Positions 51,713 to 62,290 of a stretch of DNA of 64,000 nucleotides are shown here, in pieces. The position numbers were made by a program, and so were the translations under genes. Under the pieces are notes generated by a model. That model saw only the letters and a list, made by a program, of their open reading frames with translations, was not told the DNA's origin and searched no databases. The stretch spans positions 1-64,000 of the forward strand of contig NEEC01000061.1 of assembly GCA_002189035.1 (NCBI GenBank), read 5' to 3'. The number at the start of each line of letters is the position of its first letter. Position 1 is the first letter of the stretch. This stretch comes from Utricularia gibba. Lineage: Eukaryota; Streptophyta; Magnoliopsida; Lamiales; Lentibulariaceae.

Positions 51713-53799
51713 GGGGTGGCCTCGCGCAGCCTTCGCCATTGACGCCACATCGTCCAAACCGTTTAGAGTCACGCGACACACAGCATACCGTTTCGAAGCT
51801 CATTCTGAGACGTCGTTTTTCGTGTTGGGAGTTTGCCCATCCGAGGAAAGTTCGAAGCTCGAAGGATGGCCTATATAGCCTTGAATGGTGTCACAAAATG
51901 GCTAGCCATTGGGGACGTTGCGACTCCTTTGCTCGTTTTTATGCGAAAACTAATCTCGGCTTGCGAAACACGCGTGATTCGTTAATATATGTCAAAATCT
52001 TGAATTTCGCGGCATTCTCATGCGTTTCTCGGGTGTGCTCGGGCCCTGGGATTCCTACACCAAGGGGTGGCCTCGCGCAGCCTTCGCCATTGACGCCACA
52101 TCGTCCAAACCGTTTAGAGTCACGCGACACACAGCATACCGTTTCGAAGCTCATTCTGAGACGATCGTTTTTCGTGTTGGGAGTTCGCCCATCCGAGGAA
52201 AGTTCGAAGCTCGACGGATGGCCCTATATAAGCCTTGAATGGTGTCACAAAATGGCCTAGCCATTGGGGACGTTGGGACTCGTTTGCTCGTTTTTATGCG
52301 AAAAAATCTCGGCTTGCGAAACACGCGTGATTCGTTAATATATGTCAAAATCTTGAATTTCGCGGCATTCTCATGCGTTTCTCCGAGTGTGCTCGGCCCT
52401 GGGAATTCCTACATTAAGGGGTGGCCTCGCGCAGCCTTCGCCATTGACGCCACATCGTCCAAACCGTTTAGAGTCACGCGACACACAGCATACCGTTTCG
52501 AAGCTCATTCCGAGACGGTCGTTTTTCGTGTTGGGAGCTTGCCCATCCGAGGAAAGTTCGAAGCTCGAAGGATGGCCTTATATTAGCCTTCAATGGTGTC
52601 AAAATGGTCTAGCCATTGGGGACATTGCGACTCCTTTGCTCGTTTTTATGCGAAAATTATTCTCGGCTTGCGAAACACGCGTGATTCGTTAATATATGTC
52701 AAAATCTTGAATTTCGCGGCATTCTCATGCGTTTCTACGGTGTGCTCGGGCCCTGGGACTTCCTACACCAAGGGGTGGCCTCGCGCAGCCTTCGCCATTG
52801 ACGCCACATCGTCCAAACCGTTTAGAGTCACGCGACACAAAGCATACCGTTTCGAAGCTCATTCTGAGACGGTCGTTTTTCGTGTTGGAGTTCGCCCATC
52901 CGAGGAAAGTTCGAAGCTCGACGGATGGCCCTATATAAGCCTTGAATGGTGTCACAAAATGGCTAGCCATTGGGGACGTTGGGACTCGTTTGCTCGTTTT
53001 TATGCGAAAATAATCTCGGCTTGCGAAACACGCGTGATTCGTTAATATATGTCAAAATCTTGAATTTCGCGGCATTCTCATGCGTTTCTCCGAGTGTGCT
53101 CGGGCCCTGGGAATTCCTACATTAAGGGGTGGCCTCGCGCAGCCTTCGCCATTGACGCCACATCGTCCAAACCGTTTAGAGTCACGCGACACACAGCATA
53201 CCGTTTCGAAGCTCATTCTGAGACGATCGTTTTTCGTGTTGGGAGTTCGCCCATCCGAGGAAAGTTCGAAGCTCGACGGATGGCCCTATATAGCCTTCAA
53301 TGGTGTCACAAAATGGCCTAGCCATTGGGGACGTTGGGACTCTTTGCTCGTTTTTATGCGAAAACTAATCTCGGCTTGCGAAACACGCGTGATTCGTTAA
53401 TATATGTCAAAATCTTGAATTTCGCGGCATTCTCATGCGTTTCTACGGGTGTGCTCGGGCCCGGGACTTCCTACACCAAGGGGTGGCCTCGCGCAGCCTT
53501 CGCCATTGACGCCACATCGTCCAAACCGTTTAGAGTCACGCGACACAAGCATACCGTTTCGAAGCTCATTCCGAGACGATCGTTTTTCGTGTTGGGAGTT
53601 CGCCCATCCGAGGAAAGTTCGAAGCTCGACGGATGGCCCTATATAAGCCTTGAATGGTGTCACAAAATGGCCTAGCCATTGGGGACGTTGCGATCCGTTT
53701 GCTCGTTTTTATGCGAAAATTGTTCTCGGACTTGCGAAACACGCGTGATTCGTTAATATATGTCAAAATCTTGAATTTCGCGGCATTCTCATGCGTTTC

Positions 53800-53945
53800 T
53801 CCTCGGGCCCTGGGAGTGTCGCTCGGCGCCTGGGAATTCCTGATTAATTGGCTCTCGCGCAGCCTTCGCTCATGCGAAAATGGCTTGCGAAACACGCGTG
53901 ATTCGTTAATATATGTCAAAATCTTGAATTTCGCGGCATTCTCAA
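53800..53945. repeat. Truncated monomer, about 153 bp between repeat landmarks
   Basis: Two gaatttcgcggcattctc landmarks lie about 153 bp apart where 356 is expected. The head is partly doubled (ctcgggccctggg, then gctcggcgcctggg), then gattaattggctctcgcgcagccttcg jumps directly to atgcgaaaatggcttgcg. The middle of the monomer, from gacgccac to the dyad, is missing. Confidence 0.75.
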
Positions 53946-54104
53946 CTCGGGCCCTTTCCTAGGGGTGGCCTCGCGCAGCCTTCGCCATTGACGCCACATC
54001 GTCCAAACCGTTTAGAGTCACGCGACACACAGCATACCGTTTCGAAGCTCATTCGAGACGGTCGTTTTTCGTGTTGGGAGACGCCCATCCGAGGAAAGTT
54101 CGAA

Positions 54105-54240
54105 GCTCGAATTCGTGGTTGGGAGTTGCGCTCGTTTTTATGCGAAAATCTCGGCTTGCGAAACACGCGTGATTCGTTAAGTTCGAAGCGAAGCTCGAAG
54201 GATATATAGCCTTGAATGGTGGGGCCAATTGGACTCCTTT
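54105..54240. repeat. Back-jumping unit with duplicated ctcgtttttatgcg tail
   Basis: After gttcgaagctcga the sequence skips to an abnormal attcgtggttgggagttg, then the ctcgtttttatgcg...cacgcgtgattcgtta tail. It then jumps back to gttcgaagcgaagctcgaagg and tatatagccttgaatgg and repeats the tail at about 54240. The dyad is reduced to ggggccaattgg. Confidence 0.7.
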
Positions 54241-54837
54241 GCTCGTTTTTATGCGAAAATAATCTCGGCTTGCGAAACACGCGTGATTCGTTAATATATG
54301 TCAAAATCTTGAATTTCGCGGCATTCTCATGCGTTTCTCCGGTGTGCTCGGGCCCTGGGACTTCCTACACCAAGGGGCCTCGCGCAGCCTTCGCCATTGA
54401 CGCCACATCGTCCAAACCGTTTAGAGTCACGCGACACACAGCATACCGTTTCGAAGCTCATTCTGAGACGATCGTTTTTCGTGTTGGGAGTTCGCCCATC
54501 CGAGGAAAGTTCGAAGCTCGACGGATGGCCCTATATCCTTGAATGGTGTCACAAAATGGCCTAGCCATTGGGGACGTTGCGACTCTTTTGCTCGTTTTTA
54601 TGCGAAAATTAATCTCGGCTTGCGAAACACGCGTGATTCGTTAATATATGTCAAAATCTTGAATTTCGCGGCATTCTCATGCGTTTCTCGGTGTGCTCGG
54701 GCCCGGGACTTCCTACATTAAGGGGTGGCCTCGCGCAGCCTTCGCCATTGACGCCACATCGTCCAAACCGTTTAGAGTCACGCGACACACAGCATACCGT
54801 TTCGAAGCTCATTCTGAGACGGTCGTTTTTCGTGTTG

Positions 54838-54970
54838 GGATTGCCCATTTTCGCCTCGGTGTCTAGGGGGAAGCGTCCTTATGCGAAAATTATTCTCGGA
54901 TCCGCGATTCGTTACAAAATCTTGAATTTCGCATGCCACGGAGCCATTGACGGGTCGTTTTTCGAGTGTC
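54838..54970. repeat. Scrambled island 1
   Basis: From gttgggattgcccat the repeat gives way to tttcgcctcggtgtctagggg, then abbreviated tail words (atgcgaaaattattctcgg, cgattcgtta, caaaatcttgaatttcgc), catgccacggagccattgacgg and tcgtttttcgagtgtcgcccatcc. Normal sequence resumes at ccgaggaaagttcg. Nearly every piece is a satellite word with the connecting bases missing. Confidence 0.65.
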
Positions 54971-55787
54971 GCCCATCCGAGGAAAGTTCGAAGCTCGACG
55001 GATGGCCCTATATAAGCCTTGAATGGTGTCACAAAATGGCCTAGCCATTGGGGACGTTGGACTCGTTTGCTCGTTTTTATGCGAAAATAATCTCGGCTTG
55101 CGAAACACGCGTGATTCGTTAATATATGTCAAAATCTTGAATTTCGCGGCATTCTCATGCGTTTCTCCGAGTGTGCTCGGGCCCTGGGAATTCCTACATT
55201 AAGGGTGGCCTCGCGCAGCCTTCGCCATTGACGCCACATCGTCCAAACCGTTTAGAGTCACGCGACACACAGCATACCGTTTCGAAGCTCATTCTGAGAC
55301 GGTTTTTCGTGTTGGAGTTCGCCCATCCGAGGAAAGTTCGAAGCTCGACGGATGGCCCTATATAAGCCTTGAATGGTGTCACAAAATGGCCTAGCCATTG
55401 GGGACGTTGCGACTCGTTTGCTCGTTTTTATGCGAAAATAATCTCGGCTTGCGAAACACGCGTGATTCGTTAATATATGTCAAAATCTTGAATTTCGCGG
55501 CATTCTCATGCGTTTCTGAGTGTGCTCGGGCCCTGGGAATTCCTACATTAAGGGGCCTCGCGCAGCCTTCGCCATTGACGCCACATCGTCCAAACCGTTT
55601 AGAGTCACGCGACACACAGCATACCGTTTCGAAGCTCATTCTGAGACGATCGTTTTTCGTGTTGGGAGTTCGCCCATCCGAGGAAAGTTCGAAGCTCGAC
55701 GGATGGCCCTATATAGCCTTGAATGGTGTCACAAAATGGCCTAGCCATTGGGGACGTTGCGACTCGTTTGCTCGTTTTTATGCGAAA

Positions 55788-55875
55788 ATCTCGTTTGAAC
55801 GAATTTCGCGGCATTCTCATGCGTTTCTAAATGAGCACACACATACGTGATTCGGCGCAGATTCGTTTGCGCGCC
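55788..55875. repeat. Scrambled island 2, with a short unfamiliar stretch
   Basis: The tail shortens to gaaaatctcgtttgaacg, runs through gaatttcgcggcattctcatgcg, then has about 45 bases (taaatgagcacacacatacgtg, ggcgcagattcgtttgcgc) that do not align well to any monomer class. The satellite resumes at gccacatcgtcc. The stretch is too short to identify. Confidence 0.6.
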
Positions 55876-56139
55876 ACATCGTCCAAACCGTTTAGAGTCA
55901 CGCGACACACAGCATACCGTTTCGTCATTCTGAGACGATCGTTTTTCGTGTTGGGAGTTCGCCCATCCGAGGAAAGTTCGAAGCTCGACGGATGGCCCTA
56001 TATAAGCCTTGAATGGTGTCACAAAATGGCCTAGCCATTGGGGACGTTGCGACTCCTTTGCTCGTTTTTATGCGAAAATTGTTCTCGGATTGCGAAACAC
56101 GCGTGATTCGTTATATATGTCAAAATCTTGAATTTCGCG

Positions 56140-56160
56140 GCATAAGTGTGCTCGAATTCC
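56140..56160. other. Shortened monomer border
   Basis: Here gcggcataagtgtgctcgaattcc replaces the usual border and head, dropping about 20 bases (ttctcatgcgtttctcc and part of gggccctggg). The flanking satellite is normal. Confidence 0.65.
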
Positions 56161-56724
56161 TACATTAAGGGGTGGCCTCGCGCAGCCTTCGCCATTGACG
56201 CCACATCGTCCAAACCGTTTAGAGTCACGCGACACACAGCATACCGTTTCGAAGCTCATTCCGAGACGGTCGTTTTTCGTGTTGGGAGTTGCCCATCCGA
56301 GGAAAGTTCGAAGCTCGAAGGATGGCCTTATATTAGCCTTCAATGGTGTCACAAAATGGTCTAGCCATTGGGGAGCGACTCCTTTGCTCGTTTTTATGCG
56401 GGCTTGCGAAACACGCGTGATTCGTTAATATATGTCAAAATCTTGAATTTCGCGGCATTCTCATGCGTTTCTTGTGCTCGGGCCTGGGACTTCCTACACC
56501 AAGGGGTGGCCTCGCGCAGCCTTCGCCATTGACGCCACATCTTCCAAACCGTTTAGAGTCACGTCACAAAGCATGTTTCGAAGCTCATTCTGAGACGGTC
56601 GTTTTTCGTGTTGGAGTTCGCCCATCCGAGGAAAGTTCGAAGCTCGACGGATGGCCCTATATAAGCCTTGAATGGTGTCACAAAATGGCCTAGCCATTTG
56701 GGACTCGTTTGCTCGTTTTTATGC

Positions 56725-56940
56725 GAAAATCTCGGCTTGCGATCGCCATTGTGCTCGAATTCGGAATTGACGTCGTCCAATGAGTCTCCGAAGGAGAAAT
56801 TTCTCGAAGGATGGCCTTATATTAGCCTTCAATGGTGTCACAAAATGGTGTCACCATTGGCTCGGGCCCTCGGGGACATGCGAATTTGGTCTCGGCTATG
56901 CGAAATTTCGATTGACGGATTCCAAACGTCTTGAATTTCG
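56725..56940. repeat. Scrambled island 3
   Basis: After ctcggcttgcg come isolated words: atcgccattgtgctcgaattc, ggaattgacgtcgtccaatg, agtctccgaaggagaaatttctcgaagg. Then follow a near-normal tatattagccttcaatggtgtc, a distorted tgtcaccattggctcgggccctcgggg, and gaatttggtctcggctatgcg. Normal repeat returns at cttgaatttcgcggc. Word order broadly follows the monomer, but most spacers are missing. Confidence 0.65.
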
Positions 56941-57104
56941 CGGCATTCTCATGCGTTTCTAGTGTGCTCGGGCCCTGGGAATTCCTACACCAAGGGGGGG
57001 TGGCGCGCCTTCGCATTGACGCCACATCGTCCAAACCGTTTAGAGTCACGCGACACACAGCATACCGTTTCGAAGCTCATTCTGAGACGGTCGTTTTCGT
57101 GTTG

Positions 57105-57170
57105 GGAGTTCGCTCCATCCGAGGACAAAATGGCCTAGCCATTGGGGACGTTGGGACGCTCTTTTTATGC
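57105..57170. other. Monomer with internal loss of about 50 bp
   Basis: After gggagttcgctccatccgagga the sequence passes straight to caaaatggcctagccatt. This removes the second ttcgaagctc and the atggccctata segment. The following ctcgtttttatgcg is shortened to gctctttttatgcg. Confidence 0.75.
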
Positions 57171-58844
57171 GAAAACTAATCTCGGCTTGCGAAACACGCG
57201 TGATTCGTTAATATATGTCAAAATCTTGAATTTCGCGGCATTCTCATGCGTTTCTCCGAGTGTGCTCGGGCCCTGGGAATTCCTACATTAAGGGTGGCCT
57301 CGCGCAGCCTTCGCCATTGACGCCACATCGTCCAAACCGTTTAGAGTCACGCGACACAGCATACCGTTTCGAAGCTCATTCTGAGACGTCAGTTCGCCCA
57401 TCCGAGGAAAGTTCGAAGCTCGAAGGATGGCCTTATATTAGCCTTCAATGGTGTCACAAAATGGTCTAGCCATTGGGGACATGCGACTCCTTTGCTCGTT
57501 TTTATGCGAAAATATTGCGATGATTCGTTAATATATGTCAAAATCTTGAATTTCGCGGCATTCTCATGCGTTTCCGAATTCCTACACCAAGGGGTGGCCT
57601 CGCGCAGCCTTCGCCATTGACGCCACATCGTCCAAACCGTTTAGAGTCACGCGACACACAGCATACCGTTTCGAAGCTCATTCTGAGACGATCGTTTTTC
57701 GTGTTGGGAGTTCGCCCATCCGAGGAAAGTTCGAAGCTCGACGGATGGCCCTATTAAGCCTTGAATGGTGTCACAAAATGGCCTAGCCATTGGGGACGTT
57801 GCGACTCCTTTGCTCGTTTTTATGCGAAAATTGTTCTCGGATTGCGAAACACGCGTGATTCGTTAATATATGTCAAAATCTTGAATTTCGCGGCATTCTC
57901 ATGCGTTTCTCCGAGTGTGCTCGGCCCTGGGAATTCCTACATTAAGGGTGGCCTCGCGCAGCCTTCGCCATTGACGCCACATCGTCCAAACCGTTTAGAG
58001 TCACGCGACACACAGCATACCGTTTCGAAGCTCATTCCGAGACGGTCGTTTTTCGTGTTGGGAGCTTGCCCATCCGAGGAAAGTTCGAAGCTCGAAGGAT
58101 GGCCTTATATAAGCCTTCAATGGTGTCAAAATGGTCTAGCCATTGGGGACGTTGCGACTCCTTTGCTCGTTTTTATGCGAAAATTAATCTCGGCTTGCGA
58201 AACACGCGTGATTCGTTAATATATGTCAAAATCTTGAATTTCGCGGCATTCTCATGCGTTTCTCGAGTGTGCTCGGGCCCGGGAATTCCTACACCAAGGG
58301 GTGGCCTCGCGCAGCCTTCGCCATTGACGCCACATCGTCCAAACCGTTTAGAGTCACGCGACACACAGCATACCGTTTCGAAGCTCATTCCGAGACGATC
58401 GTTTTTCGTGTTGGGAGTTCGCCCATCCGAGGAAAGTTCGAAGCTCGACGGATGGCCCTATATAAGCCTTGAATGGTGTCACAAAATGGCCTAGCCATTG
58501 GGGACGTTGCGACTCCTTTGCTCGTTTTTATGCGAAAATTAATTCTCTTGCGAAACACGCGTGATTCGTTAATATATGTCAAAATCTTGAATTTCGCGGC
58601 ATTCTCATGCGTTTCTCCGAGTGTGCTCGGGCCCTGGAATTCCTACATTAAGGGGTGGCCTCGCGCAGCCTTCGCCATTGACGCCACATCGTCCAAACCG
58701 TTTAGAGTCACGCGACACACAGCATACCGTTTCGAAGCTCATTCTGAGACGGTCGTTTTTCGTGTTGGAGTTCGCCCATCCGAGGAAAGTTCGAAGCTCG
58801 AAGGATGGCCTTATATAGCCTTGAATGGTGTCACAAAATGGTAG

Positions 58845-59190
58845 CCATTGGGGAGCGACTCCTTTGCTCGTTTTTATGCGAAAATGGGGAAACACGCGTG
58901 ATTCGCAAAATCTTGAATTTCTCGCTCGGCCACGCGACACACAGCATACCGTTTCGAAGCTCATGAGACGGAGTCGCATTCTCATGAGGAAAGTTCCTTC
59001 TTGACGAGACCACATCTTCGATTAGCCTTCAGAGTCAATGCGAAAATTTTCTCGGAAGCGTGATTCGCGAATTTCGCGGGACTCGAGAGCCTTCGCCATT
59101 GTCGTTTTTCGTTTTTATGAGCGAATCCGAGGAAAGTTCGAAGCTCGAAGGATGGCCTCTTCGGCTTTCAACATGTCATGATTCGTTAAT
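58845..59190. repeat. Scrambled island 4, the largest (about 345 bp)
   Basis: From tagccattggggagcgactcc the sequence becomes a chain of short satellite words: atgcgaaaatgggg, aaacacgcgtgattcg, caaaatcttgaatttctcg, cacgcgacacacagcatacc, catgagacggagtcgcattctc, then ttgacgagaccacatcttcg, gattagccttcagagtcaatg and a second, still more reduced pass ending gaaagttcgaagctcgaagg. Normal repeat resumes at catgattcgttaatatatg. Its span is about one monomer but it holds fragments of two passes. Confidence 0.65.
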
Positions 59191-61579
59191 ATATGTCAAA
59201 ATCTTGAATTTCGCGGCATTCTCATGCGTTTCTCCGGGTGTGCTCGGGCCCTGGGATTCCTACACCAAGGGGTGGCCTCGCGCAGCCTTCGCCATTGACG
59301 CCACATCGTCCAAACCGTTTAGAGTCACGCGACACACAGCATACCGTTTCGAAGCTCATTCTGAGACGATCGTTTTTCGTGTTGGGAGTTCGCCCATCCG
59401 AGGAAAGTTCGAAGCTCGACGGATGGCCCTATATATAGCCTTGAATGGTGTCACAAAATGGCCTAGCCATTGGGGACGTTGCGACTCCTTTGCTCGTTTT
59501 TATGCGAAAAATTTTCTCGCGAAACACGCGTGATTCGTTAATATATGTCAAAATCTTGAATTTCGCGGCATTCTCATGCGTTTCTCCGAGTGTGCTCGGG
59601 CCCTGGGAATTCCTACACCAAGGGTGGCCTCGCGCAGCCTTCGCCATTGACGCCAATCGTCCAAACCGTTTAGAGTCACGCGACACACAGCATACCGTTT
59701 CGAAGCTCATTCGAGACGGTCGTTTTTCGTGTTGGGAGTTGCCCATCCGAGGAAAGTTCGAAGCTCGAAGGATGGCCTATATTAGCCTTTGGTGTCAAAA
59801 TGGTCTAGCCATTGGGGACATCGACTCCTTTGCTCGTTTTTATGCGAAAATTCTCGGATTGCGAAAACACGCGTGATTCGTTAATATATGTCAAAATCTT
59901 GAATTTCGCGGCATTCTCATGCGTTTCTCCGAGTGTGCTCGGCCCTGGGAATTCCTACATTAAGGGGTGGCCTCGCGCAGCCTTCGCCATTGACGCCACA
60001 TCGTCCAAACCGTTTAGAGTCACGCGACACACAGCATACCGTTTCGAAGCTCATTCCGAGACGTCGTTTTTCGTGTTGGGGCCCATCCGAGGAAAGTTCG
60101 AAGCTCGAAGGATGGCCTTATTAGCCTTCAATGGTTCAAAAATGGTCTAGCCATTGGGGACATGCGACTCCTTTGCTCGTTTTTATGCGAAAATTATCTC
60201 GGATTGCGAAACACGCGTGATTCGTTAATATATGTCAAAATCTTGAATTTCGCGGCATTCTCATGCGTTTCTAGTGTGCTCGGGCCCTGGGATTCCTACA
60301 CCAAGGGGTGGCCTCGCGCAGCCTTCGCCATTGACCCACATCGTCCAAACCGTTTAGAGTCACGCGACACAGCATACCGTTTCGAAGCTCATTCTGAGAC
60401 GGTCGTTTTTCGTGTTGGAGTTCGCCCATCCGAGGAAAGTTCGAAGCTCGACGGATGGCCCTATATAAGCCTTGAATGGTGTCACAAAATGGCCTAGCCA
60501 TTGGGGACGTTGCGACTCTTTGCTCGTTTTTATGCGAAAAAATCTCGGCTTGCGAAACACGCGTGATTCGTTAATATATGTCAAAATCTTGAATTTCGCG
60601 GCATTCTCATGCGTTTCTCCGAGTGTGCTCGGGCCCTGGGAATTCCTACATTAAGGGGTGGCCTCGCGCAGCCTTCGCATTGACGCCACATCGTCCAAAC
60701 CGTTTAGAGTCACGCGACACAAGCATGTTTCGAAGCTCATTCTTCGTTTTTCGTGTTGGGAGCTTGCCCATCCGAGGAAAGTTCGAAGCTCGAAGGATGG
60801 CCTATATTAGCCTTCAATGGTGTCAAAATGGTCTAGCCATTGGGGACATTGCGACTCCTTTGCTCGTTTTTATGCGAAAACTAATCTCGGCTTGCGAAAC
60901 ACGCGTGATTCGTTAATATATGTCAAAATCTTGAATTTCGCGGCATTCTCATGCGTTTCTAGTGTGCTCGGGCCCTGGGAATTCCTACATTAAGGGGTGG
61001 CCTCGCGCAGCCTTCGCCATTGACGCCACATCGTCCAAACCGTTTAGAGTCACGCGACACAAAGCATACCGTTTCGAAGCTCATTCTGAGACGATCGTTT
61101 TTCGTGTTGGGAGTTCGCCCATCCGAGGAAAGTTCGAAGCTCGACGGATGGCCCTATATAAGCCTTGAATGGTGTCACAAAATGGCCTAGCCATTGGGGA
61201 CGTTGCGACTCCTTTGCTCGTTTTTATGCGAAAATTGTTCTCGGATTGCGAAACACGCGTGATTCGTTAATATATGTCAAAATCTTGAATTTCGCGGCAT
61301 TCTCATGCGTTTCTACGGGTGTGCTCGGGCCCTGGGATTCCTACACCAAGGGGTGGCCTCGCGCAGCCTTCGCCATTGACGCCACATCGTCCAAACCGTT
61401 TAGAGTCACGCGACACACAGCATACCGTTTCGAAGCTCATTCTGAGACGTCGTTTTTCGTGTTGGGAGTTCGCCCATCCGAGGAAAGTTCGAAGCTCGAC
61501 GGATGGCCCTATATAAGCCTTGAATGGTGTCACAAAATGGCCTAGCCATTGGGGACGTTGGGACTCGTTTGCTCGTTTT

Positions 61580-61755
61580 TAATGGCGTGATTCGTTAATA
61601 TATGTCAAAATCTTGAATTTCGCGGCATTCTCATGCGTTTCTCCGAGTGTGCTCGGGCCCTGGGAATTCCTACACCAATTGACGGGTCATGTTTCGAAAT
61701 GCGAATTTCTTCCCAACGTGAAAAGTGTGTCGGGCATTCTCATAAATTCCTACAT
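61580..61755. repeat. Truncated and partly unfamiliar unit
   Basis: The tail is shortened (ctcgtttttaatggcgtgattcg). After a normal head at 61647, cctacaccaattgacgggtcatg leads into ttcgaaatgcgaatttcttccc and aacgtgaaaagtgtgtcgggcattctc, then aattcctacattaagg starts a normal monomer body. About 60 bases do not match any class closely. Confidence 0.65.
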
Positions 61756-62239
61756 TAAGGGGTGGCCTCGCGCAGCCTTCGCCATTGACGCCACATCGTC
61801 CAAACCGTTTAGAGTCACGCGACACACAGCATACCGTTTCGAAGCTCATTCTGAGACGTCGTTTTTCGTGTTGGGAGCTTGCCCATCCGAGGAAAGTTCG
61901 TCGAAGGATGGCCTATATTAGCCTTCAATGGTGTCAAAAATGGTCTAGCCATTGGGGACATGCGACTCCTTTGCTCGTTTTTATGCGAAAATTCTCGGAT
62001 TGCGAAACACGCGTGATTCGTTAATATATGTCAAAATCTTGAATTTCGCGGCATTCTCATGCGTTTCCGTGTGCTCGGGCCCTGGACTTCCTACACCAAG
62101 GGTGGCCTCGCGCAGCCTTCGCCATTGACGCCACATCGTCCAAACCGTTTAGAGTCACGCGACACACAGCATACCGTTTCGAAGCTCATTCTGAGACGAT
62201 CGTTTTTCGTGTTGGGAGTTCGCCCATCCGAGGAAAGTT

Positions 62240-62290
62240 CGCTCGACGGATGGGCCTCATGGCGTTTTGCTCCTTTGCTCGTTTTATGCG
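62240..62290. other. Monomer with internal loss of about 60 bp
   Basis: After gaggaaagttcgctcgacgg the sequence reads atgggcctcatggcgttttgctcc and rejoins at ctttgctcgttttatgcg. The tatataagcc segment and the dyad are missing. Confidence 0.7.

Larger units (their letters stand above)
36571..53796. repeat. Block 4: mosaic satellite, fading HOR, many one-base losses
   Basis: Unit starts: 36571, 36926, 37266, 37622, 37971, 38328, 38682, 39036, 39386, 39739, 40093, 40446, 40797, 41151, 41504, 41855, 42206, 42562, 42915, 43262, 43617, 43968, 44323, 44677, 45029, 45385, 45732, 46085, 46436, 46787, 47138, 47491, 47844, 48198, 48552, 48892, 49237, 49592, 49946, 50294, 50646, 50998, 51354, about 51700, 52033, 52387, 52740, 53094, 53449. 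A-like units at 36571, 37971 and 39739 keep four- and five-monomer spacing, after which no clear periodicity remains. E-class units dominate from about 40.8 kb. Lengths are typically 347-356 bp. Units at 36926 and 48552 are only 340 bp. Confidence 0.9.

Noticed and set aside
53797-59190. Insertion of a mobile element in the disordered region
   Set aside because: The islands consist almost wholly of satellite words. I found no terminal inverted repeats, long terminal repeats, poly-A tail or coding region.
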